Below, in pieces: positions 1 through 7,576 of a stretch of 64,000 nt of DNA. The DNA lies in the NCBI GenBank assembly GCA_021793215.1, contig JAJYTE010000002.1, positions 1 through 64,000 of the forward strand, written 5' to 3'. A program made the translations under genes and the position numbers. Every line of letters starts with the position of its first letter. Within the stretch, counting starts at the first letter, position 1. This DNA comes from Bacillota bacterium. Lineage in GTDB: Bacteria > Bacillota > Sulfobacillia > JAJZYS01 > JAJYTV01. The notes beneath the pieces are model-generated. The model did not search any database and was not told the origin of the DNA. It was given only the letters and a program-made list of their open reading frames with translations.

Positions 1-1
1 G

Positions 2-937
2 ATCTTCACCACGGGCGGCGTCGTGCCGGAGGGGGCCGATGCGGTGCAGTACCAGGAGGTCTGCAGCGTCGATGTAGATGGAGGTTTCGTCGCGGTGGGC
101 GAAGGCGTCGCACCTGGCGACAACATGCGAGCCGCAGGCGAGGACGTCCGAAGGGGACAGGAACTCCTCCCGGCCGGCGAGCGTCTCACTCCGGAGCGCA
201 TCGGCCTCCTGGCGGCGATGGGCGTCGCTCGCGTGCGCACGGTTCGGCCGGTGCGGGTGCGCTTCGTCGCGACGGGCGATGAGATCCACCCCCTTGGGGC
301 CGATCTGCCGCAGGGCGGCACGTACGATTCCAACAGCCGCCAGATCTCGGCCGCCCTCAGGGCGCTCGGGGCGGAGGTGGAGCGGCTTGGGCCGATCGAG
401 GACCGCACCGAAGCGCTGGTTGCAGCCTGCAGCGGGGACTTCGACATGTTGCTCACGTCGGGCGGCGTGTCGGTCGGGCCGGCCGACCGCATCTCCGATG
501 CCGCTGCGCGGCTTGGCGCCGAGGTGCGTTTCCACTGGGCCAAGCTGCGCCCCGGGGCCCCAACGATGGGGCTGCGCCTGGGTGGGCGTCCCTGGCTCGG
601 CCTCTCGGGGAACCCGCTCTCGGCGCAGGTCGGCTTCGACCTCTTTGGTCGCGCGGCGATCGGTGCGCTGGACGGTTCGGGGTCGACCTCGCGCACCGGA
701 AAGGTCCGTTTGATGGAGGATGTCCGTCGCCGCGCGACGGACGCACCGCGCTACCTGCGCGCCAGGATCACTTGGGAGGACGGCGAACTGCGCGCGCGGG
801 TGCATGTCTACCAGGCCTCCGGTGGACTGCGGTCGATGGCGCAGACGAACGGGTACGTGATCCAGCCGGAGGGCGTCTCGAACCTCGCGGCGGGATCCTG
901 GCTCGACGCGCTCCTGGTGCTGCCGCTGTGGGGGTAG
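2..937 (+). CDS. moeA: Molybdopterin molybdenumtransferase MoeA (5' end outside window)
   Basis: MoeA inserts molybdate into adenylylated molybdopterin to make the molybdenum cofactor. The reading frame is already open at base 2, so the N-terminus is missing; a GTG at 23 lies inside the conserved GGVVPEGADAV segment and is not the true start. Visible motifs are GDNMRAAGEDVRRGQ, the ATGDEI motif of the MPT-binding MogA-like domain, TSGGVSVGPAD, and GLSGNPLSA, followed by the C-terminal barrel domain. The usual MKPGKP is KLRPGAP here. It lies 25 bp upstream of tatC. The cofactor is relevant to the molybdenum hydroxylase at 51.5-55.3 kb. Family identification is firm; only the start is unknown. 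Confidence 0.93.
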   Translation: MFTTGGVVPEGADAVQYQEVCSVDVDGGFVAVGEGVAPGDNMRAAGEDVRRGQELLPAGERLTPERIGLLAAMGVARVRTVRPVRVRFVATGDEIHPLGADLPQGGTYDSNSRQISAALRALGAEVERLGPIEDRTEALVAACSGDFDMLLTSGGVSVGPADRISDAAARLGAEVRFHWAKLRPGAPTMGLRLGGRPWLGLSGNPLSAQVGFDLFGRAAIGALDGSGSTSRTGKVRLMEDVRRRATDAPRYLRARITWEDGELRARVHVYQASGGLRSMAQTNGYVIQPEGVSNLAAGSWLDALLVLPLWG

Positions 938-962
938 GCGCCGGACAGGGGGAGGCAGTCCG

Positions 963-1685
963 GTGAAGGACCATCCGATGCCGCTCTCGGAGCACCTGCG
1001 CGAACTGCGGAACCGGCTGATCGTCTACATGGTGTTCCTGCTGCCGGTAAGCGTCTACGCGTTCATCCAGGCGCGTCCGCTCGTGGCCCTGCTGCTTTTG
1101 CCGACGCATGGGCAGATCTCGCACCTGATCGTGACGAGCCCGGGTGAGGCGCTCTACACGTTCATCGAGGTCGGCCTCGCGGCCGGATTCATCGTGACGT
1201 CACCGGTGCTGCTCTACGAGATCGCGGCGTTCATCTCCCCGGCGCTGCAGCCTTCGGAGCGGCGACGGCTCTATCGCTTCGTTCCGGTGGTGTTCCTGCT
1301 CTTCCTCGTGGGCATCTCGTTCGGATACTTCATCTTCCTGCCGCTGGTGCTGCAGTTCCTCCTCGAGTTTGCCACCGCCCCCTTCGAGCCCCTGATCTCG
1401 CTAGGCAAGTACATCGGTTTCGTGGTCGACACAACGCTTCCGTTCGGCTTGATCTTCGAGATGCCGGTAGCGGTCTACCTACTGGCGATCACCGGCGTGC
1501 TGCACCCGAGTTTTCTGCGCAAGCAACGGCGCGTTGCCATCCTGGTGATCTTCATCGTCTCGGGTGCGGTAACTCCGCCGTCTGCCCTGCCGATGCTCCT
1601 GATGGTCGTCCCGATGCTCGTGCTCTACGAGGTGTCGATTCTCGTGGCCGACTTCGCGGTGCGGCGCCGCAGGCCTATGGTATAA
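963..1685 (+). CDS. tatC: Sec-independent protein translocase TatC
   Basis: Multi-spanning membrane subunit of the twin-arginine translocase that recognises Tat signal peptides. The 240-residue product has the N-terminal HLRELRNRLI motif, about six hydrophobic segments, the SPGEAL periplasmic loop and the FGLIFEMPVAVYLL segment, all typical of TatC at normal length. A GTG start at 963 follows a GGGGGAGG ribosome site at about 949-956; an ATG at 978 is an alternative. The TAA stop overlaps the TATAAT box of the downstream tRNA gene. No tatA is present here. The Rieske protein at 5.2 kb carries a twin-arginine motif and is a likely client. Confidence 0.95.
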   Translation: MKDHPMPLSEHLRELRNRLIVYMVFLLPVSVYAFIQARPLVALLLLPTHGQISHLIVTSPGEALYTFIEVGLAAGFIVTSPVLLYEIAAFISPALQPSERRRLYRFVPVVFLLFLVGISFGYFIFLPLVLQFLLEFATAPFEPLISLGKYIGFVVDTTLPFGLIFEMPVAVYLLAITGVLHPSFLRKQRRVAILVIFIVSGAVTPPSALPMLLMVVPMLVLYEVSILVADFAVRRRRPMV

Positions 1686-1686
1686 T
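1681..1686 (+). promoter_or_regulatory. -10 box (TATAAT) of the tRNA-Sec gene
   Basis: A perfect TATAAT overlaps the tatC stop codon and ends six bases before the mature tRNA 5' end. No convincing -35 hexamer lies 16-18 bases upstream. A start 6-7 bases downstream would fall at the first base of the tRNA. Confidence 0.6.
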
Positions 1687-1692
1687 TCGCCC

Positions 1693-1788
1693 GGGAACAG
1701 ATGGCCTGCTGGTGCAGCCCCTGGACTTCAAATCCAGCCGGCGGGCCTCACGGTCCGCGGTGGGTTCGATTCCCACCTGCTCCCGCCA
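1693..1788 (+). tRNA. selC: tRNA-Sec (anticodon TCA)
   Basis: Selenocysteine tRNA that decodes in-frame UGA. The acceptor stem is eight pairs long (GGGAACAG with CTGCTCCC, one A-C mismatch), discriminator G and encoded CCA at 1786-1788. The D stem pairs GGCCTGC-type bases across GGTGCAGCC. The anticodon stem-loop CTGGACTTCAAATCCAG has TCA at 1728-1730, as in E. coli selC. A long variable arm pairs GCGGGCC with GGTCCGC, and the T arm is GTGGG-TTCGATT-CCCAC. The 96-nt length, 8-bp acceptor stem, long variable arm and UCA anticodon together are diagnostic. It implies selA, selB and selD elsewhere in the genome. Confidence 0.96.
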
Positions 1789-1799
1789 ACGCCACTCCC

Positions 1800-1831
1800 C
1801 GGGCAGCCTGCGCTGCCCGCTTGCTTTCCCC
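1800..1831 (+). terminator. Probable terminator after tRNA-Sec
   Basis: Eight-bp stem CGGGCAGC/GCTGCCCG (1800-1807 and 1812-1819) with a CTGC loop, followed by the pyrimidine-rich CTTGCTTTCCCC. The T tract is weak. Confidence 0.5.
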
Positions 1832-1874
1832 TGGGAACCAAGTCGACCGCTGGGCATAGGGAGGCAGGCGATCC

Positions 1875-2477
1875 TTGCAAGGACCAGCCAGATCAGTCTG
1901 GCGCCTACTGCGCCAGTACTTCCTGACGGGGCTCTTCGCGCTTCTCCCGGTCGTGGTGACCATCTACATCGGCTACCGCATCTTCCTGCTCTTCGACCTC
2001 GCAGGGCAGTACTTCAACGTGAAGTGGCCAGGCTTTGGCGTCTTGATCACACTGATCGTGATCACGCTCTTCGGCATGCTCGTCAGCAACATCCTCGGCC
2101 AGCAGATCATTCGGTTCTACGAGTGGGTCTTCCAGCGCGTCCCGCTCCTGCGGAGCGTCTACGACGCGGTGAAGCAGATCGTGAACACGTTCACCGACAC
2201 GAAGCACGGCGCCTTCCAGGCGGTCGTGCTGGTGCCCTACGGCGGCGGCGGCGGCCGCTCACTTGCCTTCGTCGTGCGTGAGCAGGCGGTGGACGGCAAG
2301 GTCGCCGTCTTCCTGCCCTGGTCTCCGCCGACGGCCGGCTTCCTGATCATGTATCCGCCTGAGGCGATCCAGCCGACGAGCATGTCCGTCGAGGAAGCGA
2401 TGAAGGTGCTGCTCTCCGGTGGCACCCTGTTGGCGAACGGAGATCAGATCCCGAGCGAGGGGAGTGCGTTGCAGTGA
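1875..2477 (+). CDS. DUF502 family membrane protein
   Basis: 200-residue protein of the DUF502 family, whose function is unknown. It begins with a hydrophobic segment LLRQYFLTGLFALLPVVVT, has a second segment near residues 50-70, then the family-typical IPLLRSVYDAVKQ-like stretch (here VPLLRSVYDAVKQ) and a soluble C-terminal beta domain with FLPWSPPTAGFL. The TTG start at 1875 is supported by AGGGAGG at 1858-1864. The stop overlaps the next gene's start as GTGA, so translation is probably coupled to the Mrp-like gene. Members usually sit in the cytoplasmic membrane. Confidence 0.85.
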   Translation: MQGPARSVWRLLRQYFLTGLFALLPVVVTIYIGYRIFLLFDLAGQYFNVKWPGFGVLITLIVITLFGMLVSNILGQQIIRFYEWVFQRVPLLRSVYDAVKQIVNTFTDTKHGAFQAVVLVPYGGGGGRSLAFVVREQAVDGKVAVFLPWSPPTAGFLIMYPPEAIQPTSMSVEEAMKVLLSGGTLLANGDQIPSEGSALQ

Positions 2478-3535
2478 TTACGCGCGAGCAGGTGATGGAG
2501 CGCCTCGCGACGGTGATGGATCCAGAGCTGCACATGCCGATCACGGACCTCGGTATGGTGGAGTCGGTCCATGTGGACGGCGGCAACGTGCGGGTGGGCG
2601 TCAAGCTGACGGTCGCCGGCTGCCCCCTGAGTGCGCGCATCGAGCAGGATGTCTCGCAGGCGCTTTCGGTGATCCCGGAGGTGAAGGATGTCGGCGTGGA
2701 CCTCGGCGTCATGACGCCCGAGGAGCGCGAGGCCCTCGCGACGCGCCTGCATCCCCGGCGGGAGTCGGTGATCACGGCGAAGGACTCGAAGGTGCACGTC
2801 GTGATCTGCGGCTCGGGCAAGGGCGGCGTCGGCAAGTCGACGGTCACCGTCAACGTCGCGGCCGCCCTACAGTCGATGGGGCACGCCGTCGGCGTGCTGG
2901 ACGCCGACGTCTACGGCTTCTCCGTCTCGCGCATGCTGGCGGCCCGCCAGCAGCCTGTCGTGCTCGGCGACGGGGTGATCGTGCCGGTCGACGTGCACGA
3001 CCTCCGGGTCATGTCGATGGGCATGCTCGTGAGCGAGGACACGCCGGTGATGTGGCGGGGGCCCATGCTGCACAAGCTGATCGACCAGTTCCTCAACGAT
3101 GTCGCCTGGGGGAACCTCGAGTACCTACTGATCGATGCGCCGCCGGGCACCGGCGACGTCGCGATCAGCCTCTCGCAGGAACTGCCGAAGGCAAGAGTAC
3201 TCCTGGTGACGACGCCGCAGGAGGCGGCCGCCCGCGTCGCCGGGCGCGTCGCGCAGATGGCCGGCAAGGTCGGCCAGGAGGTGCTCGGCATCATCGAGAA
3301 CATGTCCTACTTCCGTTGCCCGGACTGCGGAGAGGCCCACGCGATCTTCGGCAGCGGCGGCGCGAAGCGGCTGGCGAGGGAGCTCGGGGTGCCGCTCCTC
3401 GGCCAGGTGCCGATCGATCCGCAGCTGCCTTCTGGCGGGGATCTCGGTGAACCGGTCGTGTGGACCGAGCCGGAATCGGAGAGCGCGCAGGTGTTCCGGC
3501 AGGTCGCGAAGGCGATCGTCGAGACGAACTGGTAG
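2474..3535 (+). CDS. mrp: Mrp/NBP35 family Fe-S cluster carrier ATPase
   Basis: P-loop ATPase that binds and transfers iron-sulfur clusters. Residues 1-95 are a DUF59 (MIP18-like) domain with the DLGMVESV motif, followed by the deviant Walker A GSGKGGVGKST near residue 115, the DAPPGTGDVAIS switch region, and the cluster-ligand pair CPDC near residue 279. The 353-residue length is normal for the two-domain bacterial form. The GTG start overlaps the upstream stop by four bases. The product may support maturation of the Rieske and succinate dehydrogenase clusters encoded nearby; that link is inferred. Confidence 0.92.
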   Translation: MITREQVMERLATVMDPELHMPITDLGMVESVHVDGGNVRVGVKLTVAGCPLSARIEQDVSQALSVIPEVKDVGVDLGVMTPEEREALATRLHPRRESVITAKDSKVHVVICGSGKGGVGKSTVTVNVAAALQSMGHAVGVLDADVYGFSVSRMLAARQQPVVLGDGVIVPVDVHDLRVMSMGMLVSEDTPVMWRGPMLHKLIDQFLNDVAWGNLEYLLIDAPPGTGDVAISLSQELPKARVLLVTTPQEAAARVAGRVAQMAGKVGQEVLGIIENMSYFRCPDCGEAHAIFGSGGAKRLARELGVPLLGQVPIDPQLPSGGDLGEPVVWTEPESESAQVFRQVAKAIVETNW

Positions 3536-3553
3536 TCGGCACGTGGAACGTTC

Positions 3554-3585
3554 GCGGACGGCGGCGCAGATGCGCCGCCGTCCGC
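3554..3585. terminator. Perfect hairpin after the mrp gene
   Basis: Fourteen-bp perfect stem (3554-3567 with 3572-3585) around an AGAT loop, 18 bases after the mrp stop. No T tract follows, so it may be a terminator of the T-less kind or an mRNA 3' end stabiliser. Confidence 0.55.
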
Positions 3586-3735
3586 GCCCTTGTATGGGCA
3601 GGTTTGGGACACCATACACATCAGGATCGGTGGGAGATCCATCCCATGCGGTCCACTCGGACCCATCGAACGCGTCCGTACGGCCGTTCCGGTCGGGCGC
3701 TCCACGATGGACTCTCTAGAGGAGGCAGCGCCACT

Positions 3736-4296
3736 TTGGTGGTCCACCTCGCCGACCGGCCCGCGTCCATCCTGCGCCGAGGGTATCCGGTGATCCAGGC
3801 ACTCAACGTCGCGGGCACGGTGGTCGGCGTCGCCTGGTACTGGCCCCAACTGTTGCACACGCGGATCCTCCTCCTGCCGTTCGTGCCGGACTGCCCGCTG
3901 GCTGCGGCCTTCCTGGCGGTCGCGCTGCTCGTATGGCGCAAGGGGAGGGGCGAGGCGCTGCAGGGCTTCGCGATCGGCGTCGCGCTTTTCTACGGCGCGT
4001 GGACGATCGCGCTGCTGTGGCGCACAGGAAGCGCGGGGAACCTGGCCGATGAGGCGATGCTCTGGGCGCACGTCGGGATGATGCTCGAGGCGTTGCTGCT
4101 GTGGCACGCGGCGCGGCCACACCGTGGATGGCGACTGGCTGCCCTCTGGATCGCGGCGAACACGTTCGTCGACTACGCGCTCGGGACGCATCCCGCGCTT
4201 CCGCAGGCCGCCCCCGCGCAGACCGTCGCGTGGCTGACCGCCGTCGCCGCGATCGCCGTGGCGCTCGCAGTCCCCGCGATCGAACCTGCGACGTGA
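3736..4296 (+). CDS. DUF1405 family membrane protein
   Basis: Integral membrane protein of the DUF1405 family (YpjA-like), function unknown. It shows the family hallmarks WYWPQL, PFVPDCP, a HVGMMLEALL segment and the late NTFVDYALGTHP motif, with about six hydrophobic helices. The frame is open upstream, but AGAGGAGG at 3718-3725 favours the TTG at 3736 or the GTG at 3739, giving about 186 residues, normal for the family. The stop overlaps the next start as GTGA. In Bacillus relatives a DUF1405 gene lies close to the qcr (Rieske-cytochrome b) operon, and here it also precedes the bc genes. Confidence 0.8.
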   Translation: MVVHLADRPASILRRGYPVIQALNVAGTVVGVAWYWPQLLHTRILLLPFVPDCPLAAAFLAVALLVWRKGRGEALQGFAIGVALFYGAWTIALLWRTGSAGNLADEAMLWAHVGMMLEALLLWHAARPHRGWRLAALWIAANTFVDYALGTHPALPQAAPAQTVAWLTAVAAIAVALAVPAIEPAT

Positions 4297-5141
4297 TCGA
4301 GGTCGTCAGCGTGAGCCTCGGCGCTGCCGAGCGCGACCGGACCGCAACGCTTCACCTCGGCGGGGAGCGGGTGCGCATCCGGCGGATCGGCTGCTCTGGC
4401 GACTACGGCCTCGCGGCGCGGCTGCTCGCCCAGTTCGACGGTACGGTCGGAGCGATCGGCCTTGGCGGCCTCAACTTCACCTACCGGGTGCGAGGACGCA
4501 CCTGGCCGATGCCGGGTGCGGATCCCCTGCGGCGTGCCGTCCGCATAACGCCGCTCGTAGACGGATGCGGCTTCAAGGATCGCGTCGAGCCGCAGGCGGC
4601 GTCGGTGCTGCCGGGCGGAGGGCAGGCACTCGTCGTCTCGGTGCTGGACCGGCCCGCCGCCGCGGCCGCCCTGGTGGCTGCGGGGTACCGCGTACGCGCG
4701 GGCGATGCCCACTTCGCGCTGGGACTGCCGATCTGGCCCACGGAGGCGACGTTCAACGCGTTGGCGGCGGTGGCGATGCCCGTACTGCGGCACCTGCCGC
4801 GCGACGTGGTCTACGGAGCGCGTGAGGCGGCGGACGCCGGGGGCCATGCCCTGTGGGAAGTGATCTGGGGAGATGTCCAGCTCCTGCGCCGTCATCCGGT
4901 GCCGCTCGGCGGAGCGACAGTCGTCGCAGGCAGCTTACGGGAGGAGGATGCGCGGTGGTTACGGAAATGCGGTGTACGCAGCGTGATCGGAGCCTCGCCC
5001 CCCGTCGAAGGGGAGGTGTTCGGGGCGAACGTGTGGGAAGCGGCGCTCACGGCGATCTCGGGTAGGGCGCTCGGGCCCGATGAGATCGAGTCCGTCTGGG
5101 CGGCCGCGTACGAACGGACCGATTGGGTCACCATCGTTTGA
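4293..5141 (+). CDS. Conserved protein often annotated quinate 5-dehydrogenase
   Basis: About 282 residues beginning VIEVVSVSLG. It resembles a family labelled quinate 5-dehydrogenase in thermophiles and Bacillota, with the recurring pieces VSVSLGAAERDR, GTVGAIGLGGLN and TPLVDGCGFKDR, but I know of no experimental proof of that activity. I see no classical Rossmann GxGxxG motif and no membrane segment. The GTG start overlaps the upstream stop (GTGA), so it is co-translated with the DUF1405 gene. The stop overlaps the promoter of the bc operon. Treat the function as unknown. Confidence 0.55.
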   Translation: MIEVVSVSLGAAERDRTATLHLGGERVRIRRIGCSGDYGLAARLLAQFDGTVGAIGLGGLNFTYRVRGRTWPMPGADPLRRAVRITPLVDGCGFKDRVEPQAASVLPGGGQALVVSVLDRPAAAAALVAAGYRVRAGDAHFALGLPIWPTEATFNALAAVAMPVLRHLPRDVVYGAREAADAGGHALWEVIWGDVQLLRRHPVPLGGATVVAGSLREEDARWLRKCGVRSVIGASPPVEGEVFGANVWEAALTAISGRALGPDEIESVWAAAYERTDWVTIV

Positions 5142-5166
5142 CGCTGCTGGTACCAGACGATAGAAT
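5138..5166 (+). promoter_or_regulatory. Sigma-A-type promoter of the Rieske/cytochrome b operon
   Basis: TTGACG (5138-5143), 17-bp spacer, TAGAAT (5161-5166), overlapping the upstream stop codon. The predicted start is near 5173, leaving a leader of about 50 nt. Confidence 0.75.
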
Positions 5167-5222
5167 TGGGTGCGTATTTTGGGCGGGTCCGACCAGTGCA
5201 CTCTTTGGGGGGTAACCGGACA

Positions 5223-5753
5223 ATGCGCTGCCGGATGTGCGGCTTCGAGACGGGTAACGAGACCGAGCTTTGCGAGGAATGCGCCGGGAAGGCATCGCAG
5301 GCGAAGGACATGAGCCGGCGGAAGTTCCTAGGCTGGGGAGCCGTCACCGTCGGTGGACTGATAGGCGTCGGGTATCTGGGTAGCGCGTTGCGCATGCTCT
5401 ACCCTACGAACGTTGGCAACGGCTCCAGCGCCCCGCTGCAGAACATCGGGCCGGTGGCTGCGTTCCCGGTGGGACATTACATCCTCAAGACCTACACCGG
5501 TGAGGGCTTCGAGGACGGCGTCTGGGTGATGAACCAGGGCAGCAACCAGTTCATCGCGCTCGACTTCCACTGCACGCATCTGCAGTGCCCCGTGCAGTGG
5601 TTCCAGTCCCTCGAAAAGTTCCTGTGCCCCTGCCACGGATCCCAGTACAACAAGCTCGGACAGCACATCGCGGGCCCCGCCCCGCGCGGGCTCTTTCACC
5701 ACGCGGTCGCGGTGAAGAACGGTCAGGTCATGCTTGGAGGTCAGACGTCGTGA
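5223..5753 (+). CDS. qcrA: Rieske iron-sulfur protein with N-terminal zinc ribbon and Tat anchor
   Basis: High-potential 2Fe-2S subunit of a menaquinol:cytochrome c type complex. Residues 1-20 carry two CxxC pairs (CRMC and CEEC), a zinc-ribbon-like module unusual in front of a Rieske protein. SRRKFLGWG near residue 30 is a twin-arginine motif leading into a hydrophobic anchor. Box I CTHLQC (C117, H119, C122) and box II CPCHGS (C135, C137, H138) supply the cluster ligands and disulfide. ATG at 5223 is preferred over an in-frame ATG at 5166 that lies in the -10 box. The stop overlaps the cytochrome b start, so the subunits are translated together. Confidence 0.9.
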   Translation: MRCRMCGFETGNETELCEECAGKASQAKDMSRRKFLGWGAVTVGGLIGVGYLGSALRMLYPTNVGNGSSAPLQNIGPVAAFPVGHYILKTYTGEGFEDGVWVMNQGSNQFIALDFHCTHLQCPVQWFQSLEKFLCPCHGSQYNKLGQHIAGPAPRGLFHHAVAVKNGQVMLGGQTS

Positions 5754-7156
5754 GTGCACCGAAGCGTCAACGGCAGTCCTTCATCGATTGGCTTGACGAG
5801 CGTGCGAACATCAAGCCCTTGATGAACGAGATGCTGTACCACCGGGTTCCGAAGATCGTCAACCCGCTGGACTTCCTGGGCCTCGCGACCCTGTTCGTCT
5901 TCATCAACCAGATGCTCACCGGAATGTTCCTCGCGATGTTCTACGAGGCATCGGCGAAGACGGCCTACCAGAGCATCCAGTACATCATGGACAAGGTGCC
6001 GCTCGGCTGGGTGATCCGGGACCTGCACTACTGGGGCGCGAACGCCATGGTAGTGCTCGTCGCGGCGCACGCGCTGCGTGGCTACTACGTTGGAGCATAC
6101 AAGAAGCCCCGCGAGATCACCTGGATCACCGGAGTTGTACTGCTCTTCATCACGATCCTCTTCGCGTTCACCGGGTACCTCCTGCCGTGGGACCAGCAGT
6201 CCTACTGGGCGACGATGGTCGGCACCTGGATGCCATTCTACGCCCCGTTCGTCGGCATCTACGTCGCCTACCTGGCGCGCGGCGGCACCTACATCTCCGG
6301 CTTGACGCTGACGCGCTTCTACTCGATCCACATGCTCGTTCTGCCGGCGCTCCTTCTGGTCTTCTTCGGCATCCACTTCGCGATGGTGCTGAAGAACCAG
6401 ATGCTGGTCGTCGAGGAAGCAGAGAAGAAGCCGAAGGGCACCAAGGGACTCGTCACCTTCTACCCCTACACCGTCTTCCAGATGACGATGCTGATCGTCA
6501 TCGTCGCGATCGTCCTGCTGATCCTGGCCCTCTCGCAGCACGCGCCGCTGCTCGCGCCGGCGGACCCACTCAATAAGGCCCACTACAACCCTGTCCCACT
6601 CTGGTTCTTCTTCTCGATCTACCAACTGCTGAAATACATTCCGCCGGTGCTCGACCCGCTGGGCATCGTCGGCCTGCCGGCGGTCGCAGTGATCGTGCTG
6701 ATCGCGCTGCCGTTCTTCGACAAGAACCCGCGTCACGAACCGCGCCGCCGCCCCTGGGCGATGAGCATCGCCGGGGTCTCCGTCGCGGCGATCCTCTTCC
6801 TCACCTACCTCGGCGCGATCAACCAGGGCATCCCGACCGGTGGTGGATCCGGCGGTGGCGGGACCGTCGCTGTCGTCCAGAAGCCGAGCTTCAAAACGGA
6901 CATCGAACCGATCTTCCAGACGCACTGTGCCGTCTGCCACTCCGGTTCGAACGCGACGGCCGGTCTTGACCTCACGTCCTACGCGAGCATCCAGTCCAAG
7001 GGCATCACGAAGGGGTCGACCTACGAGCAGACGATCCTCTGGCAGAAGCTGACCGGCAAGCTGCAACCGCAGATGCCGCTCGGCGGGACTCCGCTGCCGA
7101 AGACGACGATTCAGACGATCGCGAACTGGATCGCCGAGGGAGCGCCGAACAACTGA
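5750..7156 (+). CDS. qcrB: Cytochrome b (b6/subunit IV type) fused to a C-terminal cytochrome c domain
   Basis: 468-residue quinol-oxidising subunit. Two heme-b His pairs are visible: LHYWGANAMVVLVAAH (13 residues between) and IHMLVLPALLLVFFGIH (14 between, the cytochrome b6 spacing). The Qo-site PEWY motif is replaced by PLWF at residues 283-286. After the last helix a GGGSGGGG linker leads to a periplasmic cytochrome c with CAVCH at 393-397 and a likely axial Met442 in QMP. GTG start follows GGAGG at 5736-5740 and overlaps the Rieske stop. The fusion brings the electron-accepting cytochrome into the complex. Downstream csoR overlaps by one base. Confidence 0.92.
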   Translation: MSAPKRQRQSFIDWLDERANIKPLMNEMLYHRVPKIVNPLDFLGLATLFVFINQMLTGMFLAMFYEASAKTAYQSIQYIMDKVPLGWVIRDLHYWGANAMVVLVAAHALRGYYVGAYKKPREITWITGVVLLFITILFAFTGYLLPWDQQSYWATMVGTWMPFYAPFVGIYVAYLARGGTYISGLTLTRFYSIHMLVLPALLLVFFGIHFAMVLKNQMLVVEEAEKKPKGTKGLVTFYPYTVFQMTMLIVIVAIVLLILALSQHAPLLAPADPLNKAHYNPVPLWFFFSIYQLLKYIPPVLDPLGIVGLPAVAVIVLIALPFFDKNPRHEPRRRPWAMSIAGVSVAAILFLTYLGAINQGIPTGGGSGGGGTVAVVQKPSFKTDIEPIFQTHCAVCHSGSNATAGLDLTSYASIQSKGITKGSTYEQTILWQKLTGKLQPQMPLGGTPLPKTTIQTIANWIAEGAPNN

Positions 7157-7476
7157 TGTCGGACCATACCGACCGACACGTGCACCCGGCCGCAGAGGTT
7201 CACAGCGGCGTCGCGCGGCGCGACAAGCAGGACCTCCTCGGGCGGCTCAGCAAGGTCGAAGGCCAGGTACGCGGCATTCGCCGTATGGTCGAGGAGGACC
7301 GCTACTGTCCGGAGGTACTCACGCAGATCGCGGCCGTCCGCGCCGCCCTCGACCGCGTCGGGCTGATCCTGCTCGAGAACCACACGCGCGGCTGCATCGT
7401 CGACACCGTGCAGGAAGGCAAAGCCGACGAGGCGATGACCGAACTGATGGGCATCCTGCGCAAGTTCCTTCCCTGA
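7156..7476 (+). CDS. csoR: CsoR-family copper-sensing repressor
   Basis: 106-residue all-helical DUF156 repressor. The Cu(I) ligand triad C51-H76-C80 matches the Cys36-His61-Cys65 spacing of Mycobacterium CsoR (YCPEV and ENHTRGC). The N-terminal 18 residues are His-rich (HTDRHVH) and could bind additional metal. The ATG overlaps the cytochrome b stop (TGATG), so it is co-transcribed with the bc genes. No copper exporter gene is adjacent; its targets may be elsewhere, or it may regulate this respiratory/heme region. Confidence 0.88.
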   Translation: MSDHTDRHVHPAAEVHSGVARRDKQDLLGRLSKVEGQVRGIRRMVEEDRYCPEVLTQIAAVRAALDRVGLILLENHTRGCIVDTVQEGKADEAMTELMGILRKFLP

Positions 7477-7489
7477 GCAGGAAGATAGA

Positions 7490-7515
7490 GGCGCCCGCCG
7501 GATGCGGCGGGCGCC
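7490..7515. terminator. Hairpin after csoR
   Basis: Eleven-bp perfect GC-rich stem (7490-7500 with 7505-7515), loop GATG, no T tract. It probably separates the bc-csoR and ccm units. Confidence 0.5.
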
Positions 7516-7576
7516 GTCTAGATACGCTAGGATAGTACCGAAGTGCTTTTGAAGTTGTCCGAAGGGGGAAGAAGCG

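Noticed and set aside
5741-7066. Long open frame antisense to the cytochrome b gene
   Set aside because: Arg/Asp/Glu-rich low-complexity translation typical of shadow frames; the sense gene is clear.
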